From Arthrobacter sp. NicSoilC5 (GTDB lineage: Bacteria > Actinomycetota > Actinomycetes > Actinomycetales > Micrococcaceae), in the NCBI RefSeq assembly GCF_019977395.1, contig NZ_AP024660.1, positions 3,906,001-3,970,000 of the forward strand: DNA of 64,000 nt, written 5' to 3'. The notes under the pieces are model-generated. The model had not been told where the DNA came from. It was given only the letters and a program-made list of their open reading frames with translations, and did no database searches. Position 1 is the stretch's first letter. Each line of letters starts with the position of its first letter. A program made the position numbers and the translations under genes. Shown piece by piece: positions 53,574-62,412 of this stretch.

Positions 53574-54299
53574 CTACACGAGGCGCGCCACGCTCCGCCG
53601 GGACGGACGCCGGGCAGTGCCGTCGGAGAACAGTTCCGGCGTTGCCTCCTGGATTCGCTGGACATCCTCGAAGACGGCGCGCAAGTGCAGGCGCAGGCTG
53701 CTGTCTGCGCCGGAGAGGTTGTTGGCTTCAAGCGCGTCCACCACGGCAGTGTGCTGCTCGATCAGGGTGGACACCGGCCGGGTATCCAAAAGACTCATTC
53801 GGCGGGCCCGGTCCAGGTGTGCCTTCGCTGAGTTGACGGCGGTCCACGCGGACTCGTGGCCTGCCAGCCGCAGCAGCTCCCGGTGGAAATCCTCGTCCAG
53901 TCGGAAAAATTCCTCCACGTCGCCGTGGGCGTCCGCATCGGACTGCGCCTTGAGGATTTCCCGCAGTCCGGCGATGCCCGAGCCGTCCACCGCCAGATCC
54001 CGCAGGGAGGCACATTCGATAGCCTCGCGGACAAACTGGGCTTCGGAAACCCGCCCCAGGTCCACCAGCGACACGAACGAGCCGATCTGCGGGAAGACCT
54101 GCACCAGGCCCTCCTCGCGGAGCAGTATCAGGCTCTCGCGCACCGGCGTCCGGCTGACGCCCAACTCCTGGGCCAGTTCATTCTCGGACAGCGGTTCACC
54201 CGGGGGCAGTTGCAGGGAGATGATCCGGCGGCGAAGCGTTTCCAGGGTTTGGTCCCGCACCGAGAGTCGGGGGGCAGTCTCTCTTTTGTCCGTTGGCAT
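53574..54299 (-). CDS. GntR/FadR-family regulator (FCD domain) of sugar-acid operon
   Basis: A 241-aa regulator: winged helix at ~15-80 (LRRRIISLQLPPGEPLSENE, then LGVSRTPVRESLILLREEGL) and an FCD ligand domain (~95-225) with metal-binding His/Asp in EDFHRELLRLAGH and IEQHTAVVDAL. It is divergent from the seven-gene operon starting at 54458, so it is the likely repressor, responding to an intermediate such as an aldonate or uronate. Confidence 0.92.
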   Translation of the reverse strand: MPTDKRETAPRLSVRDQTLETLRRRIISLQLPPGEPLSENELAQELGVSRTPVRESLILLREEGLVQVFPQIGSFVSLVDLGRVSEAQFVREAIECASLRDLAVDGSGIAGLREILKAQSDADAHGDVEEFFRLDEDFHRELLRLAGHESAWTAVNSAKAHLDRARRMSLLDTRPVSTLIEQHTAVVDALEANNLSGADSSLRLHLRAVFEDVQRIQEATPELFSDGTARRPSRRSVARLV

Positions 54300-54316
54300 G
54301 GCCTCAGTCTAACCTG

Positions 54317-54351
54317 TTGACACACTAGAATGGTAGTGCTTGTATGGTAGT
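54317..54351 (+). promoter_or_regulatory. Promoter with direct repeats before sugar-acid operon
   Basis: TTGACA at 54317-54322 is a consensus -35; a -10 near TGTATG/TATGGT (54341-54348) follows at 18-20 bp. ATGGTAGT occurs twice (54330-54337 and 54344-54351) at 14-bp spacing, inside the promoter. It is a probable GntR target. Confidence 0.6.
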
Positions 54352-54457
54352 AGAAATAGACGTGCTGCCCGTCACTGTTGCCCCCAATGGCGCCCCCGGA
54401 CAGCCAGCAGCTGTAACCCATCCCCTTCGAAACGCATCACCTGCAAAGGAGCAACTG

Positions 54458-55852
54458 ATGACCGAAAGCATTGCGCCCCCCACCACCGGGCAGGCCGAGG
54501 CCCGAAGCACCCGCGACCTCGCCAAGGTTGCCATCTCCGGCTGGCTCGGCACCGCCATGGAATTTATGGACTTCCAGCTGTATTCGCTGGCTGCGGCCAT
54601 CGTCTTCAACAAAATCTTCTTTCCGGACGTCAGCCCCGTTATCGGCCTGATCGCTGCGATGGCCACCTACGGCGTGGGTTACGTTGCCCGCCTGTTCGGT
54701 GCCGTCTACTTCGGCCGCATGGGTGACCGGATCGGTCGCAAGAAGGTCCTCTACATCACCATCGCCTTGATGGGGGCCTCCACTACCCTGATCGGTGTCC
54801 TCCCCACCTACGCCATGGTGGGGATCTGGGCGCCCATCCTGCTGGTGGCCCTGCGCCTCATCCAGGGATTCGGGGCCGGTGCGGAAATCGCCGGCGCCAC
54901 CGTGATGCTGGCGGAATTTGCATCGGCCCGCCGCCGCGGCATCATCTCGTCCCTGGTCTGCCTGGGCACCAACTCCGGAACCCTGGGTGCCTCCGCACTG
55001 TGGGCCATCCTGGTGGCTTCGCTCTCCCAGGACCAGCTCCTGAGCTGGGGCTGGCGGATCCCCTTCCTGGCCAGCTTCGTGATCATGCTGTTCGCCATCT
55101 GGATCCGGCGCTCCATCAAGGAAAGCCCCGTCTTCGAACAGCGCGCGGATGTTGTGGACGGAGTCGCCCTGACCAAGGCAAAGATTAAGACCGCCGACCA
55201 TGCCCCCGAGCCCGCCGGAACCAGCACCATCGAAGCCGCACTGCATCAGAAAAAGGGCAAGTCATTCCTCATTGCCCTTGGCCTTCGTTTTGGGCAGGCC
55301 GGCAACTCAGGGCTCGTCCAGACCTTCCTGGTGGGCTACCTTGCCACGGTCCTGCTCGCAGACAAGACGGTAGGCACCAACGCCATCATGTACGGCTCAC
55401 TGCTGGGCTTCGTCACCATCCCGGTGATCGGCCTCCTCGGTGACCGCTTCGGCCGCCGCCCGATGTACCTGGCCCTCAGCGCCCTGACTGCCGTCTTCGC
55501 CGTACCGATGATGCTGATGATCACCAGTGGCAACTCCGCCATCATCACCATCGCCATGGTCATCGGCCTAAACCTCGGTGTCCTGAGCCTGTTCGCCATG
55601 GAAAGTGTCACCATGGCCGAGTTCTTCGGAGCCCGCACCCGCTTCACCCAGCTCGCCCTCGCCAAGGAAATCGGCGGGATCCTGGCCACCGCGATCGGCC
55701 CACTGCTGGCAGCCACCCTCACCGCCGTCACCGGGCACTGGTGGCCGCTCGCCGCAATGCTGATTGGCTACTCGCTGATCACCCTGGTCTCAGCCGCCGT
55801 CGGCCCCGAGGTCCGCGGCCGCGACCTGGTCCGGCTCGAGGACGCCGTATGA
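54458..55852 (+). CDS. MFS transporter, metabolite:H+ symporter (MHS) type
   Basis: A 464-aa, 12-helix transporter of the MHS group (ShiA/ProP-like): GWLGTAMEFMDFQLYSLAAA in helix 1, FGRMGDRIGRKKVLYITI after helix 2 and RLIQGFGAGAEIAGATVMLA in helix 4. As first gene of the operon it probably imports the sugar acid. Start ATG 54458 follows AAAGGAG; the frame is open to 54344 through the promoter. Its end overlaps the dehydrogenase by 4 bp. Confidence 0.88.
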   Translation: MTESIAPPTTGQAEARSTRDLAKVAISGWLGTAMEFMDFQLYSLAAAIVFNKIFFPDVSPVIGLIAAMATYGVGYVARLFGAVYFGRMGDRIGRKKVLYITIALMGASTTLIGVLPTYAMVGIWAPILLVALRLIQGFGAGAEIAGATVMLAEFASARRRGIISSLVCLGTNSGTLGASALWAILVASLSQDQLLSWGWRIPFLASFVIMLFAIWIRRSIKESPVFEQRADVVDGVALTKAKIKTADHAPEPAGTSTIEAALHQKKGKSFLIALGLRFGQAGNSGLVQTFLVGYLATVLLADKTVGTNAIMYGSLLGFVTIPVIGLLGDRFGRRPMYLALSALTAVFAVPMMLMITSGNSAIITIAMVIGLNLGVLSLFAMESVTMAEFFGARTRFTQLALAKEIGGILATAIGPLLAATLTAVTGHWWPLAAMLIGYSLITLVSAAVGPEVRGRDLVRLEDAV

Positions 55853-56877
55853 AAGCCGTTGTAGTCCACGGGGCCAATGATCTCCGCATTGATGACAGGC
55901 CTGAGCCAGTTGCGGGGCCGGGCGAAGTAGTGCTCGACGTCGAATGGGGCGGCATCTGCGGAAGTGACCTTTCGTACTGGCGCCACGGAGCGTCGGGAAC
56001 GGCGGCGCTGAAGTCGCCGCTCGTCCTGGGCCATGAAGTGGCTGGCCGGATCGCCAAACTGGGTGCCGGCGTCGAACACCTCGAGGTGGGCCAGCCCGTG
56101 ACCGTTCACCCGGCCGAACTTGTGGGCGACGGCACCATGCCGGAACGCCTGCAGGGCCGGACCAATCTCTACCCGCAGATCCGGTACTTCGGCTCTGCGG
56201 CGTTCGATCCGCACACGGACGGTGGCTTCAGCGAACGGAAGCTTGCCAAGGCATTCCAAGTCCGTCCCCTTCCCGACGGCGTGGACACCCTGCGCGGGGC
56301 GCTCGCCGAACCACTCGCCGTGGCCATGCACGCGGTGGCCCGCGCTGGAGACCTTGAAGGCCGGGACGTGCTGGTCAACGGTGCCGGACCTATCGGGTCG
56401 CTGGTCACCGCGGCCGCCAAATATGCAGGTGCCCGAACGGTGACCGCCACCGATATCAGCGATGCGTCCCTGCGGATCGCCCGTGCGATGGGTGCCGATG
56501 AGGTGCTCAACGTTTCCAACAGCCCGCTTCCGGCAGACGTGGAGCTGGTGTTCGAGGCCACCGGCATCCCTGCGGTGCTCGGAGGCGTCCTGCGGGCCAC
56601 GGCCCGCGGCGGGACCATCGTCCAGGTGGGCAACCTGCCCGGAGCGCCCGCGGCTTCGGCGCTGGGGGACCTCGTTACCCGGGAAATCACCTGGATCGGG
56701 TCCTACCGGTTCGTCGATGAGATCACGGACGCGCTCCGCGCAATGGCCAACGGCCTGGACGTCTCACCTGTCATCACCCACAAATTCGGCATTGATGACG
56801 CCGAGGAAGCGATGCGGACCGCCGTGGATCCCGCCTCCGACAGCAGCAAGGTCATGCTCCGCCTCAGCGGAAACTGA
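55849..56877 (+). CDS. Zinc-type sugar-acid 5-dehydrogenase (L-idonate/L-gulonate type)
   Basis: A 342-aa MDR dehydrogenase. Catalytic zinc ligands: [22 protein letters not shown] and [13 protein letters not shown] fold [14 protein letters not shown]. It aligns with IdnD and RspB. The structural-zinc lobe, usually four Cys, here reads [20 protein letters not shown] with no Cys, so that site is lost. The [14 protein letters not shown] segment is IdnD-like. In this operon it most simply makes D-fructuronate from L-gulonate, or 5-ketogluconate from L-idonate. ATG overlaps the transporter stop. Confidence 0.85.
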   Translation: MKAVVVHGANDLRIDDRPEPVAGPGEVVLDVEWGGICGSDLSYWRHGASGTAALKSPLVLGHEVAGRIAKLGAGVEHLEVGQPVTVHPAELVGDGTMPERLQGRTNLYPQIRYFGSAAFDPHTDGGFSERKLAKAFQVRPLPDGVDTLRGALAEPLAVAMHAVARAGDLEGRDVLVNGAGPIGSLVTAAAKYAGARTVTATDISDASLRIARAMGADEVLNVSNSPLPADVELVFEATGIPAVLGGVLRATARGGTIVQVGNLPGAPAASALGDLVTREITWIGSYRFVDEITDALRAMANGLDVSPVITHKFGIDDAEEAMRTAVDPASDSSKVMLRLSGN

Positions 56878-56926
56878 CAGCTCATCCCAGAAATACATTG
56901 CACATCCACCATCTGAAGGACTCCCA

Positions 56927-58138
56927 GTGAAGATCACCGACGCACGGGTTGTGGTTTCGTCGCCCGGACGGAACTACGTGACGCTCGTTATTGAAACCGA
57001 GGACGGCATCACCGGAATCGGCGACGCCACCCTGAACGGCCGCGAGCTGGCCGTGGCGTCGTACCTCTCCGAGCACCTCTGCCCGCTGCTGATCGGCCGT
57101 GACGCCCGCCGCATCGAGGACGCCTGGCAGTACTTTTACAAGGGCGCCTACTGGCGACGCGGCCCGGTGACCATGACAGCGATTGCGGCGATCGACGTCG
57201 CGCTCTGGGACATCAAGGGCAAGGCAGCCGGCATGCCCGTCTACGAACTCCTGGGCGGTGCGGCGCGCGAAGGAGTCATGGTCTACGGCCACGCCAGCGG
57301 CACCACGCTGGAGGACCTCAGCGCCGATTTCCAGCATCACCTGGATTTGGGCTACAAGGCCATCCGGGCCCAGGCCGCCGTCCCTGGACTGGACAAGACC
57401 TACGGCATCGCGCCCGTGGACGGGAAGCTGTACGAGCCTGCCAGCAGCAACGTGCCGCAGGAGGACACCTGGGAAACCTCCGCGTACCTGGACTTCGCGC
57501 CAAAGATGCTGGCCCACGTTCGCCAAGAGTTCGGTTATGGCGTGCACGTCCTGCACGACGTGCACCACCGCCTGACCCCCATCGAGGCAGGACGGCTCGG
57601 GGCCTCGCTGGAGCAGTACCGGCCGTTCTGGATCGAGGACCCCACGCCGGCGGAAGACCAGTCCGCGTTCCGTCTGATCCGCCAGCACACCACCACGCCT
57701 ATCGCCGTCGGCGAGGTTTTCAACTCGATCTGGGACTGCCAGCAGCTCATCACCGAACGCCTGATCGACTACATCCGCACGTCCGTTTCGCACGCCGGCG
57801 GCATCACGCACCTGCGCCGGATCTTCTCCCTCGCAGACCTCTATGGCGTCCGCTCCGGCTCGCACGGCGCCGGGGACCTCTCCCCTGTCTCCTTCGCCGC
57901 CGCGCTGCATGTGGACATGAGCATCCCCAACTTCGGGGTCCAGGAATACATGGGCCACCGCGACCCGGCCGGCGAGGTCTTCAAGACCTCCTACAGCTTC
58001 GCAGACGGCTACATGCACCCCGGGGACGCACCCGGCCTGGGCGTAGAGTTCGACGAGGAGGCCGCCGCGCGCTTCCCCTTCGACCCCAAATACCTGCCGG
58101 TGAACCGGCGTCTCGACGGATCGGTGCACGACTGGTGA
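56927..58138 (+). CDS. D-mannonate dehydratase, enolase superfamily (ManD/RspA)
   Basis: A 403-aa enolase-superfamily enzyme. Metal and catalytic residues: IRAQAAVPG and [15 protein letters not shown] (Asp and His), [12 protein letters not shown] (Glu), AVGEVFNSI (Glu), and a late [12 protein letters not shown]. That set is the ManD subgroup, which dehydrates D-mannonate to 2-keto-3-deoxygluconate (KDG). The start is GTG 56927 after GAAGGA; a 49-bp gap separates it from the dehydrogenase. Its stop overlaps the kinase GTG. Confidence 0.9.
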   Translation: MKITDARVVVSSPGRNYVTLVIETEDGITGIGDATLNGRELAVASYLSEHLCPLLIGRDARRIEDAWQYFYKGAYWRRGPVTMTAIAAIDVALWDIKGKAAGMPVYELLGGAAREGVMVYGHASGTTLEDLSADFQHHLDLGYKAIRAQAAVPGLDKTYGIAPVDGKLYEPASSNVPQEDTWETSAYLDFAPKMLAHVRQEFGYGVHVLHDVHHRLTPIEAGRLGASLEQYRPFWIEDPTPAEDQSAFRLIRQHTTTPIAVGEVFNSIWDCQQLITERLIDYIRTSVSHAGGITHLRRIFSLADLYGVRSGSHGAGDLSPVSFAAALHVDMSIPNFGVQEYMGHRDPAGEVFKTSYSFADGYMHPGDAPGLGVEFDEEAAARFPFDPKYLPVNRRLDGSVHDW

Positions 58139-59100
58139 ATGACATCCACAATCCCTTCGACGTGGTGGTGATGGGGGAGATCCTCGTCGAAGTGGCCACG
58201 GACCAGCCCTTCGGCCACGGCGTTCCGGCGCAGCTTGGCATTTCCGGCGATGCGCTCAACGTGGCCGCCGCAGCCGCCGCCGCCGGCGCCGTGGTGGGCC
58301 TGCTGTCCGTCCTGACCGACGACGACCTGGGCCAGGCCATCGCCGCCCGGATCGCCGAGCTTGGCATTTCCACCGCCCTCCTGACGTTCCGCAAGGGACA
58401 GCAGGGCGTCTACCTCGTCCACAGCGATCCCGACGGCGAACGCGAGTTCTCCTACGCCCGCAGCGGCAGCGTCGGGTCCACACTTGGCCCGGACGACGTC
58501 GACCCGGCAGTTTTCGCCGCGGCCGGCGCAGTGGTGGCGGGCGGCATCGCCTGCGCCATTTCGACGACGTCCCACGCCGCCGTCGCGAAGGCCGCCTCGG
58601 TGGCCAAGCGCTTCGTGTACGACCCCAACTTCCGCCCGCGCCTCACCTCGGTGGAGGATGCGACGGCGGCCCTCACCGAACTGGCGCCGCACGCGTTCCT
58701 GGTCACGCCGTCCTACCCCGGTGAGACGAGGACGCTGCTGGGCGCCGCCACCGCTGAGGAAGCGGCCGCCAAGCTCCGCGCGCTGGGCACGGAGAATGTG
58801 GCCGTCACCTGCGGTGCAAGAGGCGTCCAGCTCGAGGCCGGCGCGGTCTCGGCCTGGGTTCCCGCCATCCCGGCGCCCGCCGTGGTGGACCAGACCGGCG
58901 CCGGCGACGCGTTCGTGGGTACCCTCACCGCCCGCCTCGTGCTGGGCGATGACTTCCCAACGGCGGCCCGCTACGGTGCTGCCGCATCCTCCCTCGTGGT
59001 GGGCGGCAAGGGCGGCACCGGCTTCATCCCCACGTTCGGGCAGACCCGTGCACATGCCGCCGGAGAAACGGTGAAGGGAACAGTGCCATCGAACGCCTGA
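58135..59100 (+). CDS. PfkB-family kinase, probably KDG kinase
   Basis: A 321-aa ribokinase-fold sugar kinase. [11 protein letters not shown] near the start, GGIACAIST and [11 protein letters not shown] in the middle, and the catalytic [13 protein letters not shown] at the end are intact. Between ManD and KDPG aldolase it would phosphorylate 2-keto-3-deoxygluconate to KDPG. It starts with GTG overlapping the ManD stop (GTGA), so translation is coupled. Confidence 0.87.
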   Translation: MNDIHNPFDVVVMGEILVEVATDQPFGHGVPAQLGISGDALNVAAAAAAAGAVVGLLSVLTDDDLGQAIAARIAELGISTALLTFRKGQQGVYLVHSDPDGEREFSYARSGSVGSTLGPDDVDPAVFAAAGAVVAGGIACAISTTSHAAVAKAASVAKRFVYDPNFRPRLTSVEDATAALTELAPHAFLVTPSYPGETRTLLGAATAEEAAAKLRALGTENVAVTCGARGVQLEAGAVSAWVPAIPAPAVVDQTGAGDAFVGTLTARLVLGDDFPTAARYGAAASSLVVGGKGGTGFIPTFGQTRAHAAGETVKGTVPSNA

Positions 59101-60551
59101 GTAACTCCACCCTGGCGGCCACCGGCCATAAGGCTGCGCTGCAGCGGGACGGCCTGCAGCCCGGGATCGTCCACCTTGGACTGGGCGCGTTCGCCCGTGC
59201 CCACACGGCCGTCTTCACGGAGGACGCCATGCTTGCGGCAGGCGATCCGCAATGGGGCATCGTCGGCGTCACCCAGCGTTCGGATGCCGTGGCCCGGCAG
59301 CTGGCCCCGCAGGACGGACTCTTCGCTGTGGCCGAACGGGGCGAGGGCGCCGCGCCGGCACGCGTCGTCTCCAGCATCGTTGAGGCAATTTCAGGACGGG
59401 ATAAACCGGAGTTAGTGGTGGAACGAATCGGCGCCGCGGCAACGAAGATCGTCACCCTCACGATTACCGAGAAGGGCTACCGGTTCAACCCGCAAACCCG
59501 CACCCTCGACCTGGACGACACCGAGACCAGCGAAGACCTCGGCGGCAGGCCGCCGCGCACCGCCGTCGGCCAGATTGCGCGCGGCCTCCAGCGCCGCGCC
59601 CGCACCGGCGCCGGACCCATCACGGTGGTGTCCTGCGACAACCTGCCCGGAAACGGTGAACTGACCGGCACCCTGGTCCGCAACTTCGCCGTAGCCCTCC
59701 CAACCGGGGAAAGCGACGAACTCCTGGCATGGATCGACCGCAACGCCACGTTCCCGTCCACCATGGTGGACCGCATGGTGCCGGCCACCACCGACGCCGA
59801 CCTGGCCGCCGTCGAACGTGAACTCGGCCTCCGCGACGAGGCCGCCGTGGTCGCCGAGCCGTTCAAGCAATGGGTCATCGAGGACAACTTCGCTGCCGCG
59901 AGGCCGCGCTGGGAAGACGCCGGTGCGCTGTTCAGCACCGACGTTGCCGCCTGGGAATCGGCGAAGCTGCGGCTGCTCAACGCCAGCCACTCAATGCTGG
60001 CCTACCTCGGCCTCGCCGCCGGCAAGGCGACCATCGCCGATGCCGTGGGCGTGGACGCATTCCGCACCGCCTGCCACCGCATGATGCTCGAAGAAGCCCT
60101 GCCCAGCATCACCCTGCCGGTGGAACTGGACGGCGAACGGTACTGCGGAGAGGTGCTCCGCCGGTTCGCCAACCCCGCACTGGGCCACACCACCGCGAAA
60201 GTGGGCAGCGACGGGTCGCAGAAAATCGGACTCCGCCTGCTTGCCACCGTCCGGGGAACGTTCGACGCCGGCCGCGAACCCAAGTGGGCCGCGCTCGCCG
60301 TCGCGGCGTGGATGCGCCACGTGGCCACCACACCGGAAACGGACCTGAACGATCCCCTGGCGAAAGAACTCGAGGCCGTCCTGCCCGAACGCCGCACCGC
60401 GGACACCGTGGTGCCTGCCCTCCTCGGGTTCCGGCCCGTCGTCGACCCCTACCTGGCCGGGCACGAAGAATTCCGGAACCTGCTCCTGCACTGGTACCGC
60501 AGCATCGACAACGGGCCCTTGAGCCTGGGAAATGAGATCAACCATGGCTGA
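59088..60551 (+). CDS. uxuB: Fructuronate reductase/mannitol-dehydrogenase family, with apparent ATC start
   Basis: A 487-aa NAD-dependent oxidoreductase reducing D-fructuronate to D-mannonate. The first ATG in frame (59229) would drop the nucleotide-binding IVHLGLGAFARAHTAVFTED segment, encoded at 59166-59228. Translating upstream in frame gives [18 protein letters not shown], which is how the family begins (MERLSN...). There is no ATG, GTG or TTG there: the first codon is ATC at 59088, 8 nt after AAGGGA. Full length 487 matches the family. Later motifs: ITEKGYRF, SCDNLPGNG and NASHSMLAYLGLAAGK. It overlaps the kinase and aldolase genes. Confidence 0.85.
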   Translation: MERLSNSTLAATGHKAALQRDGLQPGIVHLGLGAFARAHTAVFTEDAMLAAGDPQWGIVGVTQRSDAVARQLAPQDGLFAVAERGEGAAPARVVSSIVEAISGRDKPELVVERIGAAATKIVTLTITEKGYRFNPQTRTLDLDDTETSEDLGGRPPRTAVGQIARGLQRRARTGAGPITVVSCDNLPGNGELTGTLVRNFAVALPTGESDELLAWIDRNATFPSTMVDRMVPATTDADLAAVERELGLRDEAAVVAEPFKQWVIEDNFAAARPRWEDAGALFSTDVAAWESAKLRLLNASHSMLAYLGLAAGKATIADAVGVDAFRTACHRMMLEEALPSITLPVELDGERYCGEVLRRFANPALGHTTAKVGSDGSQKIGLRLLATVRGTFDAGREPKWAALAVAAWMRHVATTPETDLNDPLAKELEAVLPERRTADTVVPALLGFRPVVDPYLAGHEEFRNLLLHWYRSIDNGPLSLGNEINHG

Positions 60552-61170
60552 CGCATCCGGCGTCCTCAGCGTTTCACCGGTCATCCCGGTGGTCACCATC
60601 GACGACCCCCAGGATGCGGTGCCCCTTGCCCGTGCCCTGGTGGCCGGCGGCGTGGAGATCATCGAGCTCACGCTCCGGACCGACTCCGCGCTGACCTCGC
60701 TCAAGCTCATCGCGGAGGAAGTGCCGGAGATCCTTGTGGGCGCCGGCACCATCCTCACCCCTGCGCAGGCCGACGCTGCCGTGGCAGCCGGAGCCAAATT
60801 CCTGGTCAGCCCAGGGGTCACCCAGGCCCTGCTCACCGCCATGCTGTCCCTCGACGTTCCGGTGCTGCCCGGCGTCGCTACCGTGGGGGAGGTGCTCGTT
60901 GTTCTGGAACAAGGGTTGGACGCCATGAAGTTCTTCCCGGCGGGCCCCGCCGGCGGCCCGAAATACCTGGCCGCCATCGGAGCGCCGATTCCGCACGTGC
61001 GGTTCTGTCCCACGGGCGGCATCAGCCTGGCCACAGCGCCGGACTACCTGAAACTGACCAACGTGGCCTGCGTGGGCGGCAGCTGGCTCACCCCGGCAGA
61101 CGCCGTCGCCGCTAAGGACTGGGCACGCATCACCACCCTGGCCAGCGGCGCAGCGGCCCTGACCCGGTAG
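60544..61170 (+). CDS. eda: KDPG aldolase
   Basis: A 208-aa class I aldolase splitting 2-keto-3-deoxy-6-phosphogluconate to pyruvate and glyceraldehyde 3-phosphate. The catalytic Glu is in GGVEIIELTLRT, the Schiff-base Lys in AMKFFPAGPAGG, with phosphate-binding FCPTGGIS. ATG 60544 overlaps the reductase end by 8 bp. It is the last gene of the operon; the TerC gene converges 2 bp later. Confidence 0.93.
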   Translation: MADASGVLSVSPVIPVVTIDDPQDAVPLARALVAGGVEIIELTLRTDSALTSLKLIAEEVPEILVGAGTILTPAQADAAVAAGAKFLVSPGVTQALLTAMLSLDVPVLPGVATVGEVLVVLEQGLDAMKFFPAGPAGGPKYLAAIGAPIPHVRFCPTGGISLATAPDYLKLTNVACVGGSWLTPADAVAAKDWARITTLASGAAALTR

Positions 61171-61172
61171 CC

Positions 61173-62375
61173 TTAGCCCCCGTTGGCGGCAGCCCGCACC
61201 TGGGCTTTGTCGTGCTGGTCGTGGGCGGTCCGGATCAGGTCCAGGAACTCGGTTTCGTGGCGGATCAGCCGCTTGTACTTCTCGGGGAGCTTGCGGATCT
61301 GGTCCTCCTCACGGACCATCCTGGCAAAGATCTTGTCCCGCTCCGCCATGTCCGTCTCGTAGTTGAGGTCCACGTACTCGGTGGCATGCCGCCTCGCCCC
61401 CGAGACCGCGTTCTTGGCCTTGCCCTTGGGGCTGAAGAGAGACGCCAGGATGGTCACCACCAGCACCCCGAGGATCACGCTGAGTGACAGGCCGGTGCTG
61501 ACCTCCACCACGTTGACGTGCTCGCCGTCGTTGATGAACGGCAGGGTGTTCTCGTGCAGGGCATGCAGGATGAGCTTCACGCCGATGAAGCCAAGGATGA
61601 CCGCCAGGCCGTAGGAGAGGAAGATCAGCCGGTCCAGCAGGCCGTCGATCAGGAAGAACAGCTGCCGCAGGCCCATCAGCGAGAACGCGGTGGCGGTGAA
61701 AACGACGAAGACGTTCTGGGTCAGGCCGAAGATGGCCGGGATCGAGTCCAGGGCGAACAGGATGTCCGTGCCGCCAATGGCCACCATGACCAGCAGCATC
61801 GGGGTCAGGACCCGCTTGCCGTTCTCCACTGTGAAGAGTTTGTCGCCGTCGTAATGGTCGGAGGCGGGCAGCAGTTTCTTGGCAAGCCGGACGACCAGGC
61901 CGTCGGAGTCGTCATCGTGGTCGTCCGGCTTGAGCAGGTTTCCGGCCGTGAGGAGCAGGATGAGCCCGAAGATGTAGAACACCCAGGCAAAACTGTTGAT
62001 CAGTGCCGCGCCCAGGAAGATGAACGCCGTGCGCGCGATCAGGGAGAACACGATGCCGAACAGCAGCACCTTCTGCTGGTCCGCGCGGGGCACCTTGAAG
62101 CTGGCCATGATGATCAGGAAGACGAAAAGGTTGTCTACTGACAATGCCTTCTCCGTGACGTAGCCGGCAAAGTATTCGGTGCCCATGTCGGCGCCCCCGA
62201 ACAGCAGCACAACCAGGCCGAACACCACCGCGATGGTCACGTAGATGGCGGACCACGTGGCCGATTCCTTGAGGGAAGGGGTGTGGGCCTTGCGGACGTG
62301 GAAGAAGAAATCGAAGGCCAGCAGCCCGATGATTCCCGCAATGGTCAGGGTCCAGACATACGCAGGTACTTCCAC
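61173..62375 (-). CDS. TerC/Alx-family membrane protein
   Basis: A 400-aa integral membrane protein of the TerC family with 7-9 helices. EKALSVDNLFVFLIIMASF and GGTDILFALDSIPAIFGLT are the family marks, holding the acidic residues that bind metal. Members export Mn2+ or assist metal loading of secreted proteins. The C-terminal ~80 residues are soluble and charged. It lies 37 bp after the recQ stop, same direction; no yybP-ykoY riboswitch is present in that gap. Confidence 0.9.
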   Translation of the reverse strand: MEVPAYVWTLTIAGIIGLLAFDFFFHVRKAHTPSLKESATWSAIYVTIAVVFGLVVLLFGGADMGTEYFAGYVTEKALSVDNLFVFLIIMASFKVPRADQQKVLLFGIVFSLIARTAFIFLGAALINSFAWVFYIFGLILLLTAGNLLKPDDHDDDSDGLVVRLAKKLLPASDHYDGDKLFTVENGKRVLTPMLLVMVAIGGTDILFALDSIPAIFGLTQNVFVVFTATAFSLMGLRQLFFLIDGLLDRLIFLSYGLAVILGFIGVKLILHALHENTLPFINDGEHVNVVEVSTGLSLSVILGVLVVTILASLFSPKGKAKNAVSGARRHATEYVDLNYETDMAERDKIFARMVREEDQIRKLPEKYKRLIRHETEFLDLIRTAHDQHDKAQVRAAANGG

Positions 62376-62412
62376 GCGCGGGGCCTTTCGTCGGAGGGTC
62401 CTCCCAGCCTAC

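Noticed and set aside
54344..54457. N-terminal extension of the MHS transporter
   Set aside because: It would read through the promoter repeats; the ATG at 54458 has a clear AAAGGAG.
62376..62412. yybP-ykoY manganese riboswitch before terC
   Set aside because: The gap is only 37 bp, too short.
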